Assembly (NCBI GenBank): GCA_029260765.1
Contig: JAJDCP010000005.1
Location: 100,934 to 164,933 of the forward strand
Length of the DNA stretch: 64,000 bases
DNA from: Planctomycetota bacterium
GTDB taxonomy: Bacteria > Planctomycetota > J058 > JAJDCP01
Direction of reading: 5' to 3'
Below, in pieces: positions 18,219 through 27,638 of this stretch. Position 1 is the stretch's first letter, and each line of letters starts with the position of its first letter. Under the pieces are notes generated by a model, which made no database searches, was not told where the DNA came from, and saw only the letters and a program-made list of their open reading frames with translations. Both the position numbers and the translations under genes were made by a program.

Positions 18219-19529
18219 ATGGCGAAGAGAATCGTAATATTGCTGGCGATCATGGCGGCCTACGGCTGGGGACAGATCTTCTCGGACGCCAACGATCAGG
18301 CAATCTATGAGCTGGGCAAAGAGGCCTACCGCAAGAAGAATTGGCAGGAAGCCCACAACAAATACACGCAGATTCTCATCCAGTACCCGTCGCTGATGGA
18401 CTTGCGGTATGAGCGCGCTCTGTGCCTGAAAAACATGGGCAAGAACGATGAGGCCATCGAAGAGTTCGAAGAAATCGTCGCTACGCACAACAGCCACATC
18501 CTATCGAACTATCAACTGGCTTTGCTCAAGATGCAGAAGCCAGCGCAGGAACGGTCTGAGGAAGATGTCGCCGACGCCAAACAGCACCTGAAGGAAGCAG
18601 CCCAGTACGGGTTTGACGTCATCGGCTCGATCGAGACGGACAATGCCTTCTCAGTGTTTCGGTCGGACGTCAGCTACATCCTCGAGCTGATCGCCGCGCC
18701 CACTGAACGCGAAAAACTCAACATTCAGCTGATCGACCCGTTCAAGGACCTGCTCATCCCTGAGCGGGATCTCGCGGATCCGACTATCGCTGAGGTACCG
18801 ACGGAAGACACAACTGCCGTCGCACCTCCGGCAGGGCTGGACAAGCAGCGGCAGCTACTTGAGGCGATCATTCAGTTGCTGATCGAGATCGAAGACAGCC
18901 TGCATTGGGACGACGAGGACAAAGCGGACGAGCTGTTCACAGACGTGGAAGCGCTGATCAAGCACGTTCAAGAGATCAACTATGAAGAGCTGATCGACTT
19001 GCGCAATCAGGCCTTGGAGAAATACGACAGCATCTCCCAGAATATCCAGGTTGTACGGCTGAAGCGCTTCGAGCGGGTCGCTAGCGGCATCATCGACGAG
19101 ATGAAACAGCATATCGAGCTGTCGCAATTCGTGCAGGTCGAAGCGGACTACCAGAAGCTGCAGCGCCACCTTACATCCGTCCAAAAAGAGGATGTGATGT
19201 TCGTGGAGTCGGCCAAAGTCTGGACCAACAAGGGACTCAAATGGTTGCGGATTTCGCGCAAACTCCGCGACGCCGCCAGCTTGGAGATCCACCTGTCGGG
19301 CGTCGTGTTTGGAAAAGACAGAGACAAGGTTGTGCGCCAGGCTATCGTCAACGACGAGATCCTCGCGCAAGGCGACGGCGTGCGCGATATCACCGGCGCG
19401 CCGATCAACAATCTGAGAGTCAAGGATATCGGCCGGAACTATGTGAAGTTCTATTACGATGGGGTCGAGTTCGACTGGTATATGGGCTTGGACAAGCCCA
19501 TCGGTTTTGTCTACGTCGAAGAAGATTGA
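18219..19529 (+). CDS. TPR protein with PilP/GspC-like C-terminal domain, in the pil operon
   Basis: A 436-residue exported protein occupying the place of pilP. A signal peptide (residues 1-18) is followed by TPR units (about 25-130: YELGKEAYRKKNWQEAHNKY, LRYERALCLKNMGKNDEAIEEF) and an acidic linker with a long helical part (210-330). The last ~75 residues form a beta domain, where LSGVVFGKDRDKVVRQAI, then GDGV, then VKDIGRNYVKFYYDG match the pattern of PilP and GspC homology regions, which bind the secretin N0 domain. No lipobox is seen, unlike classical PilP. The inferred role is to connect PilNO to the secretin encoded next. Confidence 0.6.
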   Translation: MAKRIVILLAIMAAYGWGQIFSDANDQAIYELGKEAYRKKNWQEAHNKYTQILIQYPSLMDLRYERALCLKNMGKNDEAIEEFEEIVATHNSHILSNYQLALLKMQKPAQERSEEDVADAKQHLKEAAQYGFDVIGSIETDNAFSVFRSDVSYILELIAAPTEREKLNIQLIDPFKDLLIPERDLADPTIAEVPTEDTTAVAPPAGLDKQRQLLEAIIQLLIEIEDSLHWDDEDKADELFTDVEALIKHVQEINYEELIDLRNQALEKYDSISQNIQVVRLKRFERVASGIIDEMKQHIELSQFVQVEADYQKLQRHLTSVQKEDVMFVESAKVWTNKGLKWLRISRKLRDAASLEIHLSGVVFGKDRDKVVRQAIVNDEILAQGDGVRDITGAPINNLRVKDIGRNYVKFYYDGVEFDWYMGLDKPIGFVYVEED

Positions 19530-19819
19530 TGTAGGCAAGGCCGGCGCAACGGTTCGGGGGAACCGCATTCAGCGCCGAGGAGAGAGAAACCTGGAACACT
19601 TGTTCGGCAGGTGGTCAACGGAACTCGCTCCAGTTGTGGTCAGCATTCGTCGATGCAAAGAATGGGCCACTCTTCGCTGATTGACGTGACACCGACTCAC
19701 CGCGTGGCGGTTGGGCTCGATCCTTGAAACACTGCCTGCGGGCTCGTCTCTGTTCAGGAAGACTGGCAGAGTGCGGACCAGGCGACGTCAGAAGCGTTCT
19801 TATGACTGGGGGAAGTTGG

Positions 19820-21802
19820 ATGGTTCGTCGGCTGTTCTCGCCTTTGGGGATCGTGCTCTTGATCGCTGGCATTGCGGGAGCACAAGAAGCAGACTCCACA
19901 AGAGCCAGTGTTCCAGAGCTCTTGGAAGAGGAAATCTACGGGGGCGCCTCTGCCCTTGAGCCCAACCGGGTGATTTCCGTCCAATACGCAAACAAGACGC
20001 TGGGCGAAGTCTGCGAGGATTTGTCGCGCAAGCTCGGGATCAACTTCGTCACCGCCCGCGGTCTGGACGAGGAGACCATCAACCTCAGCCTGACTGGGGT
20101 GCGTTGGCGCAAGGTGGTCGAGTTTCTGGCCGCCAAGTATGACCTGGAGATGGAGCAGCTTGACGACAATGTGATCGTCTTCACGCGGCCGCCCCAGGTA
20201 TCGATGGAGTTTTCCGACGCGGACATCCGGATTGTGCTCGACCTGCTGGCGCGCCAGGTCTCCAAAAACATCGTGTTGCATGAACAAGTGCAGGGCACGA
20301 TCACGCTCAACTTGCAGAAGGTGCCTTGGGACAAGGCCCTGGAGGTCATCACCAAGACCGCTGGCTATGCCGTGGTTCCGGAGACGGCGGACAAGTCGTT
20401 GATCCGCGTGATTCCTCGCAACCTGCTGCAGGCTGAGATCGAGCTGAAGCATATCCAGCTCAACTACTTGCGGCCGCCAAGCACCTACCGCGCGGTCATG
20501 CCGAGCAGTGTGTCGGGCGGTAGCGGCGACGAATCGGCTCTGGAGTCGGGCTTCTTCGTCGGCGAGATACAGCCCTCTACGGGCAACGCCGAAGAAGACT
20601 TTACGCTCCTGCAGGCGCTCAAGGGTATTCTCGAACGCCAACCGATCGAGGGCGAGTCGATCTTCTACGACGCCTATTCCAACGCTCTGATCGTGAACGT
20701 GACCACGCCCAAGCTGCTGCAGATCCAAGAAGTGATCCGCGCGCTGGACAAGCGGCCCGATCAGGTGTTCGTGGACGTGACCTTCGTGTCGACCAGCAAC
20801 TCCGATTTCATGGAGCAGGGGCTGCGCTTCGACGACGCGCCTGGCGATGGCGTCGAGCGAGGCATCGTCTCGCGCCTGGTGATGGCGAACACGGGGGCTG
20901 CCGGAGCGCTGGCCCAGGGCGATGAGGTGTTCGATTCGGGAAACACCGTTCAGGACGCGCGCAGCGCTTTCTTGGGCCAGTTCCCCTTCTCGTTCGGCAA
21001 CCGGGTTGATGACTTCTCGCAACAGTTCATGATTCCCGCTGTGCTCGACTTCACCCAGACGCAGCTGATCATGCGCTACGCGGAGTTCGATGAAAACAGC
21101 CGCATCACACAAGCACCCACACTGTTGACTCTGAGCAATCAAGAGGCGACAATTTTCGTCGGCGAGCAGGTCCCCTTCGTTAAGCAGACGGGTAACACCG
21201 ACGCAAACGGAAACCTGGCAGTCACACTCTCAGAGGGAGCTGGATCTCCGATCGCGGTAGGTTTCACTCTGTTCGTCACGCCCAACGTGATCCCGAATAC
21301 CGACGAGATCATCATGGAAGTGATTCCTCGGGTGAATACCCTGACGGGAACCAGTTCTCCGATCGCGGGTCTTGAGCGTTTCGCCAGCGCGGATGGGTCG
21401 AATTTCATCGACCTGCCGCGTACTCAAGACCAGATCGTGGTGACCAAGCTGTTGGTGGAGACGGGAAAGACGGCGGTGATCGGTGGGCTCATGCAGGAGC
21501 GCTTGACCGAACAAGAGGCGCGTATTCCAATTCTGAGCTCGATTCCGATCATCGGGGATCTCTTTACTTTCAAACACAGGGATTCATTGCTGGACAACCT
21601 TCTGATCTTCATCACGCCGACCATCGTGCGTACGAGCGAGCAAGCGACCCAGCTCTATGAGACACAGCACGAGCGCTTGCAGCAGTACGATTTCTTCTAT
21701 GGCAAGTACAAGGCTCCTCCAGGAACCCCCTGGATGCACGATCTTGACGGCAGCGAATGGTATGACTGGGAAGATTGGAGTGGTCCGGTTGAAGCGGAAT
21801 AA
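19820..21802 (+). CDS. pilQ: Type IV pilus secretin (PilQ-like)
   Basis: A 660-residue outer-membrane secretin through which the pilus passes. A signal peptide (about residues 1-20) is followed by two short STN/N0-like modules: SVQYANKTLGEVCEDLSRKLG, then FSDADIRIVLDLLARQVSKNIV. An N1-type domain and the secretin barrel follow. The barrel has VPFVKQTG and the closing signature IPILSSIPIIGDLF. No peptidoglycan-binding AMIN domains are present, unlike proteobacterial PilQ. GGGGGAAG upstream supports the start at 19820. The stop TAA touches the ATG of the RNase gene (TAAATG), so the two are co-transcribed. Confidence 0.85.
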   Translation: MVRRLFSPLGIVLLIAGIAGAQEADSTRASVPELLEEEIYGGASALEPNRVISVQYANKTLGEVCEDLSRKLGINFVTARGLDEETINLSLTGVRWRKVVEFLAAKYDLEMEQLDDNVIVFTRPPQVSMEFSDADIRIVLDLLARQVSKNIVLHEQVQGTITLNLQKVPWDKALEVITKTAGYAVVPETADKSLIRVIPRNLLQAEIELKHIQLNYLRPPSTYRAVMPSSVSGGSGDESALESGFFVGEIQPSTGNAEEDFTLLQALKGILERQPIEGESIFYDAYSNALIVNVTTPKLLQIQEVIRALDKRPDQVFVDVTFVSTSNSDFMEQGLRFDDAPGDGVERGIVSRLVMANTGAAGALAQGDEVFDSGNTVQDARSAFLGQFPFSFGNRVDDFSQQFMIPAVLDFTQTQLIMRYAEFDENSRITQAPTLLTLSNQEATIFVGEQVPFVKQTGNTDANGNLAVTLSEGAGSPIAVGFTLFVTPNVIPNTDEIIMEVIPRVNTLTGTSSPIAGLERFASADGSNFIDLPRTQDQIVVTKLLVETGKTAVIGGLMQERLTEQEARIPILSSIPIIGDLFTFKHRDSLLDNLLIFITPTIVRTSEQATQLYETQHERLQQYDFFYGKYKAPPGTPWMHDLDGSEWYDWEDWSGPVEAE

Positions 21803-23275
21803 ATGGCAAAAACTATGCTCATCAATGCTGTCGAGCCGGAAGAGTCCCGGATCGCCATCGTTGACCAGGAAACCAATGTCCTCGAAGAGTTGTATATTGA
21901 GCGAGCTTCCGAGCACACCTACCTGGGGAATATCTACAAGGGCCGCGTCGTCAACATAGAGCCGAGTATTCAAGCGGCTTTTGTAGATTTCGGCGGTGAC
22001 AAGAACGGCTTCCTGCACGCTTCGGACATCATGTCCGTCTACGGGCGCCTTGAGAACGGAAAGGCGTCCGACAAGCGGGACATTCAGAGCCTCCTGCGCA
22101 AAGGGCAGGAGGTTGTTGTTCAGATCACCAAAGACTCGATCGGCACCAAGGTCCCCACGCTGACCACCTACATCAGCTTGCCCGGCCGCTACCTTGTGCT
22201 GATGCCCAGCATCAACAAGTGCGGGGTCTCGAAGAAGATCAGCGATGAGACCGAGCGGCGGAAGTTGCGGCTGATGTTGCAGCGGCTTAGTCCGCCTCCG
22301 GGCATGGGCTACATCATCCGCACGGCTGGCGCCGACCGTTCGCAGGGCGATCTGGCACGGGACCTCGAATATCTGTTGAAGTTGTGGGGGGCGATCCTCA
22401 AGCGCGTGCGCAAGGAAGAGTCGCCCGTAACACTCTATGAAGAAAGCGATTTGGTGATCCGCACGATTCGGGACATCTACGAGCCGGACATCACCAAGAT
22501 CACCATCGACGAGAAGAACGCCTACCGCAGAGCGCGGGCGTTTCTCGAACAGGTGATGCCCCACCATCTGCACAAGGCAGTCCACTACACCGAGCCTGAG
22601 CCCTTGTTTCATCGGTTCAAGATCGAAGAAGAGATCGAGCGTATCTATGACCGGAAGGTCAACCTGAAGTCGGGAGGCTCGATCATCATCGAGCAGACCG
22701 AGGCGTTGGTCTCGATCGATGTCAACAGTGGGAAGTTCAAGGATCTGGACAATCTCGAAGATACCGCATACCAGACCAACCTCGAGGCTGCCAAGGTCAT
22801 CACACGTCAGCTCAAGCTGAGGGACATGGGCGGTCTGATCGTCTGCGATTTCATCGACATGAAAGATGACCGACACCGACAGACGGTCGAACGCTACGTG
22901 CGCCAGGCCTGCGAACAGGATCGTGCGCGCACGCGGGTCGCAAAGATGTCGAAGTTCTGCATTCTCGAGCTGACTCGCCAACGTGTACGCAAGAGCATCA
23001 AGCGGACGTCCTACGATACCTGCCAAGCCTGCAATGGAACGGGCCTGGTCAAGAACCTCGAGAGCATGGGGCTCAAGATCATGCGGCAGATCCGCTGTGA
23101 GGTGGCCAAGCCCCACACCCGCTTTGTCGAGGTCCTGTGCCACCCGGATGTAGCGCATTACCTGCAGCGGAGAAAGCAGGGCACGTTGACGCAGCTGGAG
23201 TCGAAATTCAAAAAGAAGATCATCATCCGCGCCAATTCGGGCTTCAAGAAGGAAGAGTATCGCTTCAAGGATTGA
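21803..23275 (+). CDS. rng: Ribonuclease G/E family endoribonuclease
   Basis: A 490-residue single-strand endoribonuclease that trims rRNA and decays mRNA. It has an S1 domain with the RNase E insert (residues ~38-125). The catalytic DNase-I-like domain carries the two metal-binding aspartates, ALVSIDVNSGKF (Asp306) and GLIVCDFIDMKDD (Asp349). The zinc-link is DTCQACNGTG (Cys407/Cys410). The length equals RNase G; there is no degradosome scaffold tail. It directly follows the pilus secretin without a gap and precedes rplU, a gene order also seen for rng elsewhere. A shorter paralogue lies at 33610-34407. Confidence 0.93.
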   Translation: MAKTMLINAVEPEESRIAIVDQETNVLEELYIERASEHTYLGNIYKGRVVNIEPSIQAAFVDFGGDKNGFLHASDIMSVYGRLENGKASDKRDIQSLLRKGQEVVVQITKDSIGTKVPTLTTYISLPGRYLVLMPSINKCGVSKKISDETERRKLRLMLQRLSPPPGMGYIIRTAGADRSQGDLARDLEYLLKLWGAILKRVRKEESPVTLYEESDLVIRTIRDIYEPDITKITIDEKNAYRRARAFLEQVMPHHLHKAVHYTEPEPLFHRFKIEEEIERIYDRKVNLKSGGSIIIEQTEALVSIDVNSGKFKDLDNLEDTAYQTNLEAAKVITRQLKLRDMGGLIVCDFIDMKDDRHRQTVERYVRQACEQDRARTRVAKMSKFCILELTRQRVRKSIKRTSYDTCQACNGTGLVKNLESMGLKIMRQIRCEVAKPHTRFVEVLCHPDVAHYLQRRKQGTLTQLESKFKKKIIIRANSGFKKEEYRFKD

Positions 23276-23308
23276 AGGCTGTCGGACGCACGCCGGTGCA
23301 GATTTTTC

Positions 23309-23343
23309 TGGTCAGCCCCTCTCGCGGGTTGTAGAATCCCGCG
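23309..23343 (+). promoter_or_regulatory. Promoter of rplU-rpmA with an inverted repeat across the -10
   Basis: TGGTCA at 23309-23314 and TAGAAT at 23332-23337 are 17 bp apart. A perfect 6-bp inverted repeat, CGCGGG at 23323-23328 and CCCGCG at 23338-23343, brackets the -10, so it could be an operator or a hairpin at the start of the leader. Confidence 0.5.
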
Positions 23344-23376
23344 TTCCAATACAACGGACCCGGAACAGGTGAGAAG

Positions 23377-23691
23377 ATGTACGCTGTAGTGAAAGAAGGT
23401 GGCCGGCAACTCCGCGTTGCAGAAGGCGCCCTGGTGAAGGTCGACAAGAAGTCCCTCGAACCCGGCGAGACGTTCACGTTCGCCAGTGTGTTGCTCGTGC
23501 ACGACGAGAATGGTGTGAAGATCGGCGAACCCGCGCTGAAGAACGTCAGCGTTACCGGTCGAGTTGAGCGGCACGAACGGGGCAAGAAGTGCATCGTCTA
23601 CAAATTCAAGCGCCGTAAGAACTATCGAAGAAAACAGGGCCACCGTCAGGGCAGCACGTTGGTCAAGATCCAGAAGATCGAAGTGAAATAG
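23377..23691 (+). CDS. rplU: 50S ribosomal protein L21
   Basis: A 104-residue L21, which binds 23S rRNA and is needed for large-subunit assembly. It begins MYAVVKEGGRQLRV, and the C-terminal RNA-binding region reads KKCIVYKFKRRKNYRRKQGHRQ, the conserved basic L21 signature. The gene opens the rplU-rpmA-obg cluster that is common in bacteria; rpmA follows after 37 bp. Confidence 0.96.
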   Translation: MYAVVKEGGRQLRVAEGALVKVDKKSLEPGETFTFASVLLVHDENGVKIGEPALKNVSVTGRVERHERGKKCIVYKFKRRKNYRRKQGHRQGSTLVKIQKIEVK

Positions 23692-23728
23692 GTTTCCCTA
23701 ACAGGAGCCAGACAAACCGGAGATAGCC

Positions 23729-23965
23729 ATGGCGCATAAGAAGGGGCAGGGCTCTTCCCGCAACGGGCGCGATTCCAATCCAAAGATGCGGGGAATCAAG
23801 AAATACGGCGGTGAGCTCGTTAAGCCGGGCATGATCATTGTTCGGCAGTGTGGTACCAAATTCCGGCCGGGCAAGAATGTCGGTATGGGGCGTGACTACA
23901 CGCTGTTTGCTCTCAGTGAAGGTCGGGTGGACTTCGGCTCGCGGCGGCGCGTCAACGTCGTCTGA
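23729..23965 (+). CDS. rpmA: 50S ribosomal protein L27
   Basis: A 78-residue L27, whose N-terminus reaches into the peptidyl-transferase centre. It opens with [16 protein letters not shown], so there is no cleavable N-terminal extension of the Firmicutes type. [38 protein letters not shown] carries the L27 core. It is shorter at the C-terminus than E. coli L27 (85 residues). The 289 bp after it hold no recognised gene before obg. Confidence 0.95.
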   Translation: MAHKKGQGSSRNGRDSNPKMRGIKKYGGELVKPGMIIVRQCGTKFRPGKNVGMGRDYTLFALSEGRVDFGSRRRVNVV

Positions 23966-24254
23966 CCGGCCTACCCAACCTGAGTATTGCCGCCCGGCAC
24001 GAGCACTCCTTCGCGGGCCCGCGCAGGAAGAACTCAGCGGCCTCCGCGCAATTCTGCAACCTGCACCGCTCGCGAGAGCGCCGCGGCGTTTGCTCTCCAG
24101 GTAGCTGGATGGCTGCCGGACCCGAGCCCGTCGAAGCGGAACTCCTTCTGCACAGCCCCTTGCGCGCATCTGCCTATTGGTCACTGGCTGTTGAGGGGCT
24201 GGCTTCCACCTGCGTGGGTCGTCCAACCAGCGCGGACCCTTTGCCGGAGCGATT

Positions 24255-25277
24255 GTGTTCATAGACCGTGCGAAAATCTGTGTCAAGGCCGGCAAGGGCG
24301 GCGATGGCATCGTGGCCTGGCGGCGCGAAAAGTATATCCCCAAGGGGGGACCTTCGGGCGGGGATGGAGGGAACGGGGGTGACGTCATCTTCGTTGCCTC
24401 CAGCCGCGGATCCTCACTGGACAAGGTCCATAACCAGGTCTTTTATCGCGCGAAGAATGGCCAGCCCGGGGGCAGTGCCTGCAAGCACGGCAAGAACGGC
24501 CAGACAGTGCGCGTCGAGCTGCCGCTCGGAACTGTGGTGCGGAAACGGGGCGACGCGGAACGCACGGTGTTGGCCGACCTGACGCGCGACGGTCAAGAGT
24601 TCGTGGCAGCGCGCGGTGGTCGAGGGGGGCGGGGGAACAAGAGCTTTGCCAACGCCACCAACCGCGCACCCCAACAACACACGTTGGGCCAAAAGACCGA
24701 CGAGACCTGGTACGAACTGGAGTTGAAGTTGATCGCGGACGTGGGACTGGTCGGCATGCCCAATGCTGGCAAGTCGTCCTTGATCCGGAAGCTGACCCAC
24801 GCGCGGCCGAAAGTGGCCAGCTACCCTTTCACGACCTTGCACCCGCATCTCGGCACGCTGGAGCTCGAAGACTTCCGTCAAGTGCTGATCGCAGACATCC
24901 CGGGCTTGATCGAAGGCGCGCATGAAGGGGTGGGGCTCGGCCTTGACTTCTTGCGGCATATCGAACGCACGCGTGTGATCGTCCATGTGCTCGATGCCAG
25001 TCCCTACGCCGACACGCCGCCGCTCGAAGCCTACCGCAAGATCCGCCACGAGCTTGCCGAGTACAGCCAGGTCCTGGCCGACAAACCCGAGCTGGTCTGG
25101 GCGAACAAGACGGATCTTGGAGACACTCTGGCCGATGAGTTGTCCAAGGCCATCGAGCACCCTGTGTTGCCGGTTTCGGCCATGAGTGGTGCTGGACTGA
25201 AGCCGGCGGTCGGTGCATTGCTGACGCTGCTCGACAAACGCGAGCCCTGGGAGCAACTCGACTTGCCGTTGAGCTAG
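24255..25277 (+). CDS. obg: GTPase Obg (ribosome-associated)
   Basis: A 340-residue Obg GTPase acting in late 50S assembly and stress control. The glycine-rich N-terminal Obg fold (residues 1-158) has GKGGDGIVAWRREKYIPKGGP and GRGGRGNKSFANATN. The G domain begins with GMPNAGKSSL (167-176), followed by the switch region YPFTTLHPHLG, DIPGLIEGAHEG and NKTD. The start is GTG with CCGGAGC upstream, as no ATG precedes the conserved FIDRAKI. A ~270-bp repeat begins directly after its TAG stop. Confidence 0.95.
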   Translation: MFIDRAKICVKAGKGGDGIVAWRREKYIPKGGPSGGDGGNGGDVIFVASSRGSSLDKVHNQVFYRAKNGQPGGSACKHGKNGQTVRVELPLGTVVRKRGDAERTVLADLTRDGQEFVAARGGRGGRGNKSFANATNRAPQQHTLGQKTDETWYELELKLIADVGLVGMPNAGKSSLIRKLTHARPKVASYPFTTLHPHLGTLELEDFRQVLIADIPGLIEGAHEGVGLGLDFLRHIERTRVIVHVLDASPYADTPPLEAYRKIRHELAEYSQVLADKPELVWANKTDLGDTLADELSKAIEHPVLPVSAMSGAGLKPAVGALLTLLDKREPWEQLDLPLS

Positions 25278-25549
25278 GGCTGCCCAGCCCACAAGCCCGG
25301 AGAGTTGGCACGAGCCCGGCGTTTGGCTTGCCTGGGCTCCTGGCTCGGGCTCCTGGCTATGGGCTCCAGGTTTCTGCCAAAGGAGACCACGTCATGAGAA
25401 GAGACCACCGGAAACTCGTGGTATTCCAGCAAGCAGGCTGAAGTCTGATGCCTGGGGCCTGAAGCCACGGCGGGGGGACGCTCCTGAACCCACAGAGCCG
25501 CCAAGCTTGTCCAAGGCTACCTGTGGGCAATGGGCAGGGCTAGAGCGCC
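25278..25549 (+). repeat. Repeat copy A with a truncated S23 four-helix-bundle start
   Basis: This intergenic block after obg is repeated, in opposite orientation, at 33342-33609. Both copies start directly after the TAG stop of an upstream gene with the bases GCTGCCCAGCCCACAAG, and both share long blocks to a final GGGCAATGGGCAG. Inside lies a well-placed ribosome binding site (AAAGGAGA at 25379-25386) and a 15-residue reading frame at 25394-25441, MRRDHRKLVVFQQAG. This is the N-terminus of S23-type four-helix-bundle proteins ('fr.L.vwqkA'), after which the gene is lost. The block looks like a deletion remnant of a mobile or much-copied S23 unit. Confidence 0.7.
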
Positions 25550-25582
25550 TGCGGGCTCGGAGTTGCGACGGAGGAGTCCCTG

Positions 25583-27433
25583 ATGCGCCACCTGATATTC
25601 CTGATCCTGCTGATGCCTGCAATCTGGGCGCAAGAGCCTGTGCGTGCGGGAACCGAGACCGGCACCCCGTTGTTCTCCCCGCCAGAGACCGAGACCTTCC
25701 ACTTCGCAGTCTTCAGCGACCGGACGGGCGGCCCAGCTAGCGGCCTGAAAATCCTTGCCGAGGCCGTGGATGAGGTCAACCGCTTCCGCCCCGCATTTGT
25801 GATGACGGTGGGTGATCTGGTGGGGGGCTACAATGAGCAGGCAGCCTGGTTGCGCCAAATGCAGCGTTACAAGGAGGTCATGACAGGACTGCAGATGCCC
25901 TGGTACCCGGTCGCGGGCAATCATGACGTCTACGGAAAGGCTGGCGACCGGGCCGACCGCGGGAATCTCGAACGCTACAGCGAGCACTTTGGGCCCCTGT
26001 ACTACTCTTTCGACTACCAATTCGCCCACTTCGTGATCCTGTTCTCCGACGAAGCCCTGTCGTTCGCGAGCCCTTCAACGAACCAGAACATGAGCCGAGA
26101 GCAGCTTGTGTGGTTGGAACAGGATCTGGCGAGCAGCGACGCACGCGTCGTCTACGTCTTCTTGCATCACCCCCGCTGGACGGCCTCCTACCAAGGCTGC
26201 AACTGGCCCGAGGTCCATGAGTTGCTCGTGCAGGACGGCCGCGTTCGGACCGTGTTCGCTGGCCACAAGCACGCGTACCGGCACAATGGCTGGCAGGACG
26301 GCATCGAGTACCTCACGTTGGGCATGACGGGCGCGAGCGGCGGGTCGACTCGTGAATTGGGGCAATTGCACCACTTCAACCTGGTGGCCGTCGATGCCGA
26401 CAGCTCGACGATGGCGGTCGTCCCCATAGGTGCGACTCTGTCGGCTGATTATGTCAACGATATCGACGCTGCCCGGCTGCTGGCGCTAGGGCGGATTCCG
26501 GGGCGGTTCCTCGATGATCTAGAGGCAGATCGCGGCTCGATCCGTTTCCAGAGTTTGAATCCGTTGGACGTCGCCCTGCAGCTCCGTTTTCGCTTGGCGG
26601 CCGAGACTCTCGAGCTCAGCCTGTTGCCTGGAGAGTCCCGCATCGACAGTTGGCAGGCGTCCGGCTTTGCCGACGGCAATGGACTCTCCATCGAGGCCCA
26701 CTATCCGCTGAGCCGGCGTGAGAAGTCGCAGCGCTGGACGACGCAGCCCTCCACGCGCGAGAGGATCCGGCTGCAGGTCGTTGCTGATGATAGCGCCAGG
26801 GCGCTGGTCCTCGATGGAGACGGCGCCTGCGCGCGCGTCCCCTCGGCGGCGTTGTTGATGCCCGCGGAGGGATTGACCCTGGAGGCGTGGATCCTGCCCG
26901 AGCCGCAAGAAGGCCGTCGCGCTTTGTTCTCCAAAGCCGAGAGCAGTGGCTGGGGGCTGTTCTGGAATAGCAGTCGTGGTGACGACATGCGGTTCTGGCT
27001 GCATGATCGCGAGTCGGGCTATCACTGGGCTGGGGTCCCGCGCCAGAGCCTGCTCGCGAGCGAAGGCTGGGTGCACGTTGCGGCCGTTTGGAACCGGCGT
27101 TCGATCCGTATGTTCGTCGATGGCAGGCTCGCTTCGGAGGTGCCCGCGGGTGCCTGGATGACCCCCAATGACCTGCCTCTGTATTTCGGCGCGGATCCGG
27201 ATCCGGAGGGCTCTCCGATCAGCTTCTTCAAGGGCCGCATCGACAATCTCCGTTTGAGCCGTGGGGCGCGGTACCGAGAGCCCTTTGTGCCCGAGCACGC
27301 TCCTACTCAGGATGCGAGCACCTTGGGCCTGTGGAGCTTCGATCAGGCCGTAGACGGGTGGGTTCCGGACCTGTCCGGAAATGGGTTGCACGCGGAATTG
27401 CTCGGGGGCGCTCGGTTGGAAACCCGTCGATGA
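25583..27433 (+). CDS. Secreted metallophosphoesterase with LamG/concanavalin-like domain
   Basis: A 616-residue exported protein. After a signal peptide (residues 1-16) comes a calcineurin-like phosphoesterase domain (about 30-270) with FAVFSDRTGG in place of the usual DxH, then VGDLVGG, AGNHDVYG, FLHHPRW and GHKHAYRHNG. A linker of ~130 residues follows. The C-terminal LamG-type domain (about 410-610) has ALVLDGDGACARVPS, LTLEAWILP, WVHVAAVWNRRSIRMFVDG and LRLSRGARY. It may be a cell-surface phosphodiesterase or phosphatase tethered to glycans. The first metal motif is altered (D-R-T), so activity needs testing. Its own ribosome binding site, ACGGAGGAG, lies just after repeat copy A. Confidence 0.8.
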   Translation: MRHLIFLILLMPAIWAQEPVRAGTETGTPLFSPPETETFHFAVFSDRTGGPASGLKILAEAVDEVNRFRPAFVMTVGDLVGGYNEQAAWLRQMQRYKEVMTGLQMPWYPVAGNHDVYGKAGDRADRGNLERYSEHFGPLYYSFDYQFAHFVILFSDEALSFASPSTNQNMSREQLVWLEQDLASSDARVVYVFLHHPRWTASYQGCNWPEVHELLVQDGRVRTVFAGHKHAYRHNGWQDGIEYLTLGMTGASGGSTRELGQLHHFNLVAVDADSSTMAVVPIGATLSADYVNDIDAARLLALGRIPGRFLDDLEADRGSIRFQSLNPLDVALQLRFRLAAETLELSLLPGESRIDSWQASGFADGNGLSIEAHYPLSRREKSQRWTTQPSTRERIRLQVVADDSARALVLDGDGACARVPSAALLMPAEGLTLEAWILPEPQEGRRALFSKAESSGWGLFWNSSRGDDMRFWLHDRESGYHWAGVPRQSLLASEGWVHVAAVWNRRSIRMFVDGRLASEVPAGAWMTPNDLPLYFGADPDPEGSPISFFKGRIDNLRLSRGARYREPFVPEHAPTQDASTLGLWSFDQAVDGWVPDLSGNGLHAELLGGARLETRR

Positions 27434-27638
27434 AACGAATCCCCACGACGGGGTCCGATGTAAGCTGTGCCTTACAGAATGTTGGCATCTTCCGAGGGCC
27501 TTCCGCGCATCAAGCAGCCACAGAGCGGCGGTCCGGTTTTTGCTTTGCTGGACCTTTGTCCAGGAGGTCGCAATGACACATTCGTGACATCGCGAGAATA
27601 TTGTGTTTCGGTGCCCTGAAGGCTCTGGGAGAACATTG

